The notes beneath the pieces were generated by a model that was not told where the DNA came from, made no database searches, and saw only the letters and a list, made by a program, of their open reading frames with translations. From Holophagaceae bacterium (lineage in GTDB: Bacteria > Acidobacteriota > Holophagae > Holophagales > Holophagaceae), in assembly GCA_025363715.1 (NCBI GenBank), contig JANYLR010000064.1:1-33929 (forward strand): a DNA stretch of 33,929 bases, read 5' to 3'. The position numbers and the translations under genes are program-made. Positions 8,801-14,579 of the stretch are shown here, in pieces. How positions within the stretch are numbered: the stretch's first letter is position 1; each line of letters begins with the position of its first letter.

Positions 8801-9222
8801 TCTTCAACATCGAGGTGACGGCCCGGACCTTCGTGCGGGAGTTCGAGGAGGAGCGCTCCGGAAAGCCCGCGGTCAAGTCCGCCGCGCGGCGATCCATCCG
8901 CAAGGAGATCGGCGACGCCTACGAGCAGCATTTCAAGGACAACGGCTCCTTCGGTGATTTTCCATTGGAGATCGCGGCCGACGGCCGTGCCCTGCTCTAC
9001 GCCTCCTGGGGCAAGGGGGGGACCCCGGTGGACCTGGGTGCGCTGCCGGACTCCGTCCAGAGCCTGGCTCAACTCCAGAGCCACCTGCACCAGGCGCTGC
9101 TGGCCTCCCCGGCGCTGCCAAGGCTCTTTCGCGGTCCGAAAAGGCAGGCCTACGACCGCGTGGTCTTCACCGTCTTCTTCCGCAAGAGACTCCTCCTCCA
9201 GTTCGGAATCCAGAAGCCATGA
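5875..9222 (+). CDS. Multi-zincin DUF4157 cargo protein (putative eCIS effector)
   Basis: This 1115-residue protein is the best candidate payload. Residues 30-45 hold CxC-x9-CxxC followed by a Lys-rich stretch and LQRK. Residues about 73-152 are DUF4157, a domain strongly associated with eCIS cargo, with HELAH at 142-146 and a downstream EREADAVADHVL helix. A second zincin has HEVAH at 422-426, Asp436 and Tyr439 in a TDxxY context, and NADSYA from residue 456: the pattern of M35-type aspzincins. Residues 560-620 look like a decayed copy, with AGYYG at 601-605 in the catalytic position. A third site, HEYTH at 916-920, has Glu residues at 949, 951 and 956 as possible third ligands. There is no signal peptide. 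The ATG at 5875 is set by the ATGA overlap. Target and activity are unknown. Confidence 0.85.
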   Translation: MSGTTLQLSIAPAAKVPLQRLNGLRLQRQCGCGTHSSGGGDCESCKKKLQRKSIGHEPAVQPPGRVGQALGSSGVPLDAQTRSFLEPRFAQDFSRVRVHTDDAAANSARSLNAVAYTVGRDLVFGSNQYRPRTKPGLQLLAHELAHVVQQGFRSAESTGEVEIGQPQDAAEREADAVADHVLDRSVHTSVVTPAPIIRRKVAKEFPTIIDDLTYGLFDWAITDAEAHQVLTILLGLDPTDLADTVAAMDREGLTQRFLDELPEKDTKAHEDFLHKVAHMRSWSEKGPDNKPKTRKGSCDPKQAKEIDEAHALGKTWLDQAIQKVDTLKAAPKDPKQQPMLSIFNKHFNSTDSKVIEYVHGILQGIRADLEKWDLIQLDCFGEWDPSCHAAGAYAIGGSHPSVVFCANYFDDDAPGRARTLVHEVAHIQPGVAHITDRAYKSDRLVKQLHPEEAMTNADSYALLVRNLATGENASRPVVDEFQDCPEAWRKLLEAAAARVQRANRNTQVWFTKITPATVKTNLNAQELGWLGGIDEKTIEKAQKTFDEAEKKFGEPITFECEPDAGGRCDESSLYWYALGDLHVCPSWTKLGDQEREITLLAGYYGYIGEGDNTSRRRQLAQVATSVSGRIWAAPALNQVLSGSAAWTTDMLEVQVAPRQPAIPGRLAYYENGFLHQKMSAELPIYLGASCGTASLTFRQRLAFLVDDAKDARPQPFLPPRLKAEFVFTTPQGPQAWSYEDRRPIYEGPGTPLRHQLPDPIDIPLPKNGTLHSRVSMEDPTAGITRVYEDDLGVKPDPCPKVASAKDPRPAVLPADRAFAKQLTKLVADTHTKIDTLLQAPPPKDDAWATPANPNVAAVTGLLDSLEWDLETDGIVLRFDQPLGTKANARYDVLQGEMHLKPPTAMDPAEEVVDLVHEYTHQRQDKAAEGKLIDQKTPTVFDKEVDLQQEIEARRQETYFTRLMLLAGVKFGPKANVFNIEVTARTFVREFEEERSGKPAVKSAARRSIRKEIGDAYEQHFKDNGSFGDFPLEIAADGRALLYASWGKGGTPVDLGALPDSVQSLAQLQSHLHQALLASPALPRLFRGPKRQAYDRVVFTVFFRKRLLLQFGIQKP

Positions 9223-11198
9223 ACCGCGCCTCGAAAGCCTCCTTGAATACCGGATGCCATCCCCTGGTTTCGGGTCTGATGCTCCAGCGCCAATGCGACT
9301 GCGGCACCCTTTCACCCGGTGGCGGTGATTGCGAATCCTGCAAGAAGAAGAAAAAACTCCAGCGCAAGCCAGTCCCGGAATCCGAAGCCCCCGGCTTCGC
9401 TCCTGGCATCGTTCATGACGTGCTGAGCAGTCCTGGCCGTCCCCTGGATCCTGGGACCCGCACCTTCATGGAACCCCGCTTCGGACGGGATTTCAGCCGG
9501 GTGCGCATCCACGTCGACGGCCACGCCGCCGAATCCGCCCGGAGCGTGAATGCCCTCGCCTACACCGTGGGCCAGGATCTGGTCTTCGCCCAGGGCCGCT
9601 ACGCGCCCGGCACTTCCCAGGGCATGCGGCTGCTGGCGCACGAACTGGCCCACACCGTGCAACAGGGTGGCCCCCATGCCACGCCCCAGGCCAAGCTGAA
9701 AATTGATTCCGCCGGAAGCTCCCTGGAAGCGGCGGCCGACCGGGCGGCGGACGCGGTCCTTGGAGGTGGATCTGTTCCCGTCCTTCCCTCCATCGGTCCC
9801 ACCCTCAGCCGCCAAGCGGCCGAGACCCGGTCCCTGCCGGAGCAGCGAGGGGAATGCAAACCCAACGTCATCCCCGGCTTCGACATCACACATATCACGC
9901 TACCCACGGCCGATGCGCCCACCGGGAAGTACACCATCACGAGTGTGCAGGCCGTGAGCGATAACGAAAAACTGGTCCGCATCAGCACTGGGAAAAGCTA
10001 CCTGGTGAGACGCAGCCCCTGGACCAGCACCGACGAAGTGCCCAAGACCACCGGCAGCGTGAAACCCGGCGGCGATAAGCAAGACGTGTGGCTGGACGTG
10101 GAACTCTGCCGGGGCAATACCGAAGGCACCATCCGCGTGGGGGCCAACGTGCCCGACCAGGTCATCCAGCTCATGCTCAATACCATCACTTCCGGTGGTG
10201 ATGTGGACGCCGCCTGGAAGAAGGCGAGCATCACGCCTTCCGTCAGCGGCACGCTGAAGGTTGGCCACTGGTCGGTGGACCTGAGCGCGCACACCACCGT
10301 GGACACCAAGGGGAAGGATACGGGCGCGGGAGGCGAGGTCTCCGTAGGCACGGACCTGCCCGGCGGCCGGGCCACCGTAGGCGTTTCGGGAGAGAGTCAA
10401 ACCGTGGGTGGAAACCCCTTGGGCGGCATCCAGGCTCAAGGCTTCATCCGGTTCGAGTGGGGCAAATCCCAGACGCCTCCCAAGTGCACGACCCAGAAAC
10501 TCCGCTCCGGATTCACCTACGAATGCCGGGAGGAGCGGGACGTGTCCCGCCCGGGAACCCAGGCAGTCACCAACACCGACGAGCGCGACTACAACCTCTT
10601 CTTCAACTATGCGGTCCCGGAATTCAACGAATCCAGGAACGGACAATCCTGGAAGGATCTGGCGGCGGATCTTGCCACGGGCGGCTACCAGGTGGCCCGC
10701 ATCGAAGGCTGGGCTTCCCCGGAGGGGCCCAGGGGGAAGGGACAGGGGGGCTTCGTCGGCAACGACGTCCTCTCCCAGCAACGGGCTGATGCCGTGAAGA
10801 AGCGCATCACCGCCCTCTGCAAAGGCGGCAACTGCCTCGCGCCCGGCGCGGAGGTGGTGGGCTTGGGCGAACGGTTGGATCCCAAGGACGAGGAGGGGAA
10901 CCCCCAGGACGTCAAGGGCAAGCCTTTGGAGGAGCACGTGGACAAGACCTTCCCCACGGATCCCGGCGAAACCACGGTACGCACGCCCACCCTCGCGGAA
11001 AACCTTGGGCGAACCCCCTCCCTGCATGCCCGCGCGGAGAAGATCTACCCCGAGCTGCGCAGGGCCATCGTCACCCTCCGGAAGAGCACCGCCAGCACGG
11101 ATAAGTGCTCCTACAAGACTCATGAAGAAGCCTTTCTGTCCAGTTGTCCCGACGATATCCGCAAGGCCGCCTTCCCCGACAACCCGTCGAATCCCTGA
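9219..11198 (+). CDS. DUF4157 cargo protein with OmpA-like C-terminal domain
   Basis: The 659-residue product starts with the same module as the preceding cargo: Cys26, Cys28, Cys38 and Cys41 (CxC-x9-CxxC), a Lys run and LQRK. DUF4157 follows with HELAH at 141-145. The usual Glu-containing EREAD helix is altered here (ADRAAD), so catalysis may be weakened. The middle region is beta-rich and glycine-rich and unassigned. From about residue 455 an OmpA-like region appears, with VARIEGWASPEG near 492, LSQQRADAVKKRI and a GLGER turn near 548. Such domains commonly bind peptidoglycan, so this may be a cell-wall-directed cargo or an anchor. The same frame continues past its TGA (see the read-through finding). 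Confidence 0.82.
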   Translation: MNRASKASLNTGCHPLVSGLMLQRQCDCGTLSPGGGDCESCKKKKKLQRKPVPESEAPGFAPGIVHDVLSSPGRPLDPGTRTFMEPRFGRDFSRVRIHVDGHAAESARSVNALAYTVGQDLVFAQGRYAPGTSQGMRLLAHELAHTVQQGGPHATPQAKLKIDSAGSSLEAAADRAADAVLGGGSVPVLPSIGPTLSRQAAETRSLPEQRGECKPNVIPGFDITHITLPTADAPTGKYTITSVQAVSDNEKLVRISTGKSYLVRRSPWTSTDEVPKTTGSVKPGGDKQDVWLDVELCRGNTEGTIRVGANVPDQVIQLMLNTITSGGDVDAAWKKASITPSVSGTLKVGHWSVDLSAHTTVDTKGKDTGAGGEVSVGTDLPGGRATVGVSGESQTVGGNPLGGIQAQGFIRFEWGKSQTPPKCTTQKLRSGFTYECREERDVSRPGTQAVTNTDERDYNLFFNYAVPEFNESRNGQSWKDLAADLATGGYQVARIEGWASPEGPRGKGQGGFVGNDVLSQQRADAVKKRITALCKGGNCLAPGAEVVGLGERLDPKDEEGNPQDVKGKPLEEHVDKTFPTDPGETTVRTPTLAENLGRTPSLHARAEKIYPELRRAIVTLRKSTASTDKCSYKTHEEAFLSSCPDDIRKAAFPDNPSNP

Positions 11199-11267
11199 TG
11201 GATCGGAGTTTCTATGCCCCGCACTGACTTCAACAAGGCCTTCGAGACATCTGCGGAGAACCCATGA
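11199..11267 (+). other. In-frame extension after the cargo stop, or 17-codon mini-ORF
   Basis: This is the largest gap in the operon. The frame of the previous gene continues after its TGA (11196-11198) for 22 sense codons and ends at TGA 11265-11267, making a perfect ATGA overlap with the next ATG. Inside it, ATG 11214 preceded by GGAG at 11205-11208 could start a 17-residue peptide (MPRTDFNKAFETSAENP). It may be the tail of a longer ancestral cargo gene, a read-through extension or a coupling mini-ORF. Confidence 0.4.
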
Positions 11268-11923
11268 ACGCCTCCCCCATCTCTCCCCGGCTCGTGAAGG
11301 GTGGCATCGTGCTGCTGGACCCCACCACGGGTTCGGTGCTGCGCATCATCTCGCTGCAGTACAACCCGGATTCCCTGTCGCGCACGCTGCAGGTGCAGGG
11401 CATGAGTGAGGGCGCCGACCGCAGCGAGGCCTTGCGATTGAAGGGGCCGCCGGTGGAAACCATCAAGGTGGAAGCGGAGATCGACGCGGCGGATCAGCTG
11501 GAGTTCCCGGATCAGAACAGCGGCACGGCCCAGACGGGCATCTTTCCGCAGCTGGCGGCTCTGGAATTGCTGATTTATCCCACCAGCCAGAACCTGCTCA
11601 ACAACTTCAGCCTCTCCCTGGCCGGAACCCTGGAGATCGCGCCCATGGAGATGCCCCTTACGCTCTTCGTCTGGAGCGCCCAGCGCATCCTGCCCGTGCG
11701 CATCACAGAGTTCAGCATCACCGAGGAGGCCTTCGATCCCTCCCTGAATCCCATCCGCGCCAAGGTGAGCCTGGGTATGCGCGTGCTGAGCGTCACGGAC
11801 CTGGGCTTCGAGCACAAGGGCGGCAGCCTCTACATGGTCTACCAGAAACAAAAAGAACAGCTTGCTTCCAGGAGCCCCGGCGGCGCGCTCGGCGGGCTCG
11901 GCATCTCGGGGATCCCCGCATGA
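11264..11923 (+). CDS. CIS tube/hub adaptor protein, Pvc7-like
   Basis: The 219-residue protein resembles the N-terminal domain of Pvc7/Afp7, which joins the inner tube to the spike hub. Visible hallmarks are the YNPDSLSRTL strand near the start and the PPVETIKVEAEIDA and FVWSAQRILPVRI segments, which are typical of this family. In PVC-type systems the protein continues into a LysM domain; here that part is encoded separately by the next gene, overlapping by ATGA. The region upstream of its start is the cargo slot. Confidence 0.85.
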   Translation: MNASPISPRLVKGGIVLLDPTTGSVLRIISLQYNPDSLSRTLQVQGMSEGADRSEALRLKGPPVETIKVEAEIDAADQLEFPDQNSGTAQTGIFPQLAALELLIYPTSQNLLNNFSLSLAGTLEIAPMEMPLTLFVWSAQRILPVRITEFSITEEAFDPSLNPIRAKVSLGMRVLSVTDLGFEHKGGSLYMVYQKQKEQLASRSPGGALGGLGISGIPA

Positions 11924-12243
11924 ACGCCTACCTCTTCACGCCCACCAGTCGCTACTACGGCATCCAGACGGCCACCCTCGAAACGCCGGACCACCGGATG
12001 CTCGCCTTCCTGGTCCGCCGTTTCCTGCCCGATCCTGGGCGCTTTGCGCTGCTGACCGAACACCTGGTCACCCAGGGCGAACGGCTCGATAACGTCACCG
12101 AGCAGTACTTCGGCGACCCCGAGGCCTTCTGGCGCATCTGCGATGCCAACCGGGCCATGCGGCCGGAGGAGCTGCTGGAGCGCATGGGCCGGCGCCTCCG
12201 CATCACCCTGCCCGAAGGGATCCCGGGAACTCCAAATGCTTAA
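11920..12243 (+). CDS. Stand-alone LysM-like baseplate protein (gp53/Pvc7 C-terminal-like)
   Basis: This 107-residue protein has a LysM-like core: the LVTQGERLDNVTEQYFGDPEAFWRICDANR region shows the usual pattern of a ligand-independent LysM used in tail baseplates. It ends with RRLRITLPEG, a typical LysM closing strand. Phage gp53-type and Pvc7 LysM parts act as structural clamps rather than wall binders. It overlaps the previous gene by ATGA, and the next gene starts eight bases inside its 3' end. Splitting of Pvc7 into two genes is the likely interpretation. Confidence 0.8.
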   Translation: MNAYLFTPTSRYYGIQTATLETPDHRMLAFLVRRFLPDPGRFALLTEHLVTQGERLDNVTEQYFGDPEAFWRICDANRAMRPEELLERMGRRLRITLPEGIPGTPNA

Positions 12244-13369
12244 GGGTGTCCATCTCACGCTGATGATTGGTCCCGTGGTGCCGGTGCCGGTGCCCGAGTC
12301 CGTGCTGAACGCGCTCCAGAGCGTCCAGGTGAACATCGGTGGGGATAGCAAGACGCCCAGCGGCTTCGAACTGCAGTTCAGCCTCGGCAACAAGTCGCCT
12401 CTGCAGACCCTCTTCCTCCTGGCCGGAGGCTCCCTCCCGCCGATCATGCGCGTCATCGTGGTGGTGACCCTGAACGGGCTGCCGGACGTCCTCATCGACG
12501 GCGTCATCACCCGGCAGCAGATCCAGCCGGGCCAGGATCCGGGGCAGTCGATCCTGACGCTCACGGGCGTGGATCTCACGGCGGTGATGGGGCTCATCGA
12601 TCTGGATGGCGTGCCCTACCCCGCCATGCCTCCGGAAGCACGGGTGGCCCTGATGCTCGCCAAATATGCCTGGCTGGGCATCGTGCCCATGATCATCCCG
12701 AGTTTCCTCAGCGACGTGCCCATCCCGACTCAGGAGATCCCGCGTCAGCAGAGCCACGATCTCGACTACATCAACGATCTGGCGGACAAAGCCGGCTACG
12801 TGTTCTATCTCAATCCGGGCCCCGTGCCGGGGATGAGCATCGCCTACTGGGGACCGGAGATCCGCGTGGGGGTACCGCAGCCCGCCCTGAATCTGGATAT
12901 GGATGCCGCGCGCAATGTGGAGAACCTGAGCTTCAGCTTCGACGCGGACCACAAGGCCATGCCCATCGTCTACATCCAGAACCAGGAGACGAAGGTCCCC
13001 ATCCCCATTCCCATTCCGGACATCTCGCCCCTGAGCCCGCCCCTGGGCCTCTTCCCGCCGTTACCCAAACAGTTCCCCCAGCTCAAGGACACGGCCAAGC
13101 TCAATCCCATTCGGGCCATCCTCACGGGCCTCGTGGTGGCCGCCCGAACCTCTGACGCGGTCACTGGGACGGGCTCCTTGAACGTGCTGCGGTACGGGCG
13201 CCTTTTGAAAGCCCGGCAGCTGGTAGGCGTGCGGGGCGTAGGGACCGCCTATGACGGCCTCTACTACGTGAAGAGCGTCAGACATTCCATCAAAGTGGGC
13301 GAGTACAAGCAGGACTTCACCCTGGTCCGCAACGGACTGGTCTCTACCCTTCCGCAGGTGCCCGCATGA
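12236..13369 (+). CDS. gpD-like spike hub protein (Pvc8 N-terminal half)
   Basis: The 377-residue protein resembles the late-control gpD/gp27-like hub found in VgrG N-terminal halves. It includes ITRQQIQPGQDPGQSILTLTG, the VDLTAVMGLIDLDG segment, and LDYINDLADKAGYVFYL in the middle, followed by a C-terminal beta domain (GTGSLNVLRYG, GLYYVKSVRH). It forms the trimeric hub connecting tube to needle. Long upstream in-frame sequence exists, but the ATG at 12236 overlaps the end of the LysM gene and gives the natural start. It is separated from its OB-fold partner, which is encoded next with an ATGA overlap. Confidence 0.82.
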   Translation: MLKGVHLTLMIGPVVPVPVPESVLNALQSVQVNIGGDSKTPSGFELQFSLGNKSPLQTLFLLAGGSLPPIMRVIVVVTLNGLPDVLIDGVITRQQIQPGQDPGQSILTLTGVDLTAVMGLIDLDGVPYPAMPPEARVALMLAKYAWLGIVPMIIPSFLSDVPIPTQEIPRQQSHDLDYINDLADKAGYVFYLNPGPVPGMSIAYWGPEIRVGVPQPALNLDMDAARNVENLSFSFDADHKAMPIVYIQNQETKVPIPIPIPDISPLSPPLGLFPPLPKQFPQLKDTAKLNPIRAILTGLVVAARTSDAVTGTGSLNVLRYGRLLKARQLVGVRGVGTAYDGLYYVKSVRHSIKVGEYKQDFTLVRNGLVSTLPQVPA

Positions 13370-13875
13370 TCCAGAAATTCTATGGAAAGTACCGGGGCAC
13401 GGTCCTCCAGAACATCGATCCGATGCAGCTGGGCCGCATCCAGGTACTCGTGCCCGATGTGTCGGGCCTCCTGCCCAGCAGCTGGGCCATGCCCTGCTTC
13501 CCCATCACCGGTAAGCAGATGGGCGCCTACTGGGTGCCCCAGATCGGCTCCGGTGTCTGGGTGGAATTCGAGCAGGGCCATCCCGACTATCCCATTTGGG
13601 TGGGCGGCTTTTACGGCATCGTCGCGGAGCTTCCGGCCTTGGCCCTGGCGGGCAATCCGGTCAGCCCCAGCATCGTGCTGCAGACGAGTCTTCAGAACTG
13701 CCTGGTCATCAGTGATCTGCCGGGACCCACGGGCGGAATCATGCTCAAGAGCACCACCGGTGCCACTTTGATCGTGAACGACACGGGCATCTACATCCAG
13801 AACGGGAAAGGCGCCAGCATCACGCTGGTGGGCCCCACCACGAACATCAACACCGGCGCTTTGACCGTCATCTAG
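13366..13875 (+). CDS. OB-fold spike protein (gpV/gp5/VgrG core-like)
   Basis: This 169-residue protein starts with YRGTVLQNIDPMQLGRIQV, the standard opening of gp5/VgrG OB-fold domains, and includes MPCFPITGKQMGAYWVPQIG and VWVEFEQGHPDYPIWVGGFYG. After the OB fold a short beta-prism-like repeat follows (ITLVGPTTNINTGALTVI). It forms the central needle together with the gpD-like hub and the PAAR-like tip. In PVC and Afp these two parts are usually one Pvc8 polypeptide; here they are separate but coupled. Confidence 0.88.
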   Translation: MIQKFYGKYRGTVLQNIDPMQLGRIQVLVPDVSGLLPSSWAMPCFPITGKQMGAYWVPQIGSGVWVEFEQGHPDYPIWVGGFYGIVAELPALALAGNPVSPSIVLQTSLQNCLVISDLPGPTGGIMLKSTTGATLIVNDTGIYIQNGKGASITLVGPTTNINTGALTVI

Positions 13876-13885
13876 GGGACTCACG

Positions 13886-14209
13886 ATGCCAGGAATGCTT
13901 CTCCACGTCGGTGCCACGGTGCTTTGCTCCCATGGGGGACAGGCCCAGCCCACCGTGCCCAATCCGCGGGTGTCGGTGAACGGCATGCCCACGGTGACCC
14001 TGCCGAATCCCTACGTGATCGCGGGCTGCACGATGCCCCCGCCCACGGCGGGGAACGGACCCTGTGTCACGGCCCAGTGGATCACCGGCGCCACCCGCAT
14101 CACATCCAGCGGCCAGCCCCTGCTGCTCCTGGATAGCCAGGCCATCTGCGCCCCCACGGGAACACCCCTCATGATCACCGTCACTCAGACCCGCGTCACA
14201 GGCATGTGA
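13886..14209 (+). CDS. PAAR-like spike tip protein
   Basis: The 107-residue product resembles PAAR-like (DUF4280-type) tip proteins, with an N-terminal HVGATVLCSHGG, the NGMPTVTLPN segment and a Cys/His set at His7, Cys14, His16, Cys48, Cys60 and Cys88 that could hold a metal at the apex. The motif order and small size fit a Pvc10-like tip. AGGGGAC at 13874-13880 provides a ribosome binding site. It lies between the spike and gp25 genes, as expected for the central spike module. Confidence 0.8.
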   Translation: MPGMLLHVGATVLCSHGGQAQPTVPNPRVSVNGMPTVTLPNPYVIAGCTMPPPTAGNGPCVTAQWITGATRITSSGQPLLLLDSQAICAPTGTPLMITVTQTRVTGM

Positions 14210-14216
14210 GGCAGCC

Positions 14217-14579
14217 ATGGATATCGACTTCCCGTTCCACTTCGACGCCCGCGGCCGCACCGCCTCGACCGGCACCGACGACCACATCCGCGACATGATC
14301 GAGGAACTGCTCTTCACCAACCCCGGGGAACGGGTGAACCGGCCCGACTTCGGCAGCGGCCTGCTCCAGATGGTCTTCGCGCCCAACAGCCCGGAACTGG
14401 CGGCCACGCTGCAGTTCACGGTGAAGGCCGCCTTGAATCGCTGGCTGGGGGATCTCATCGACGTCCAGTCCCTGGAAGTCACGGCCCAGGATTCCACCTT
14501 GCGAGTGAGCCTTTCGTACCTGGTCAAAAAAACGGGAGACGTGAGCTCTGAGACCTTCATTCAGGGAGGCACCGTATGA
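14217..14579 (+). CDS. gp25-like baseplate wedge protein (Pvc9)
   Basis: This 120-residue protein is a typical GPW/gp25 family member. DHIRDMIEELLFTNPGERV, then RPDFGSGL and the terminal beta strands, are diagnostic of the family; the EL-x-T-x-PGER region is its strongest signature. gp25 proteins nucleate sheath attachment to the baseplate, which implies that sheath subunits exist even though none is encoded in this window. ATGA overlap couples it to the J-like gene. Confidence 0.92.
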   Translation: MDIDFPFHFDARGRTASTGTDDHIRDMIEELLFTNPGERVNRPDFGSGLLQMVFAPNSPELAATLQFTVKAALNRWLGDLIDVQSLEVTAQDSTLRVSLSYLVKKTGDVSSETFIQGGTV

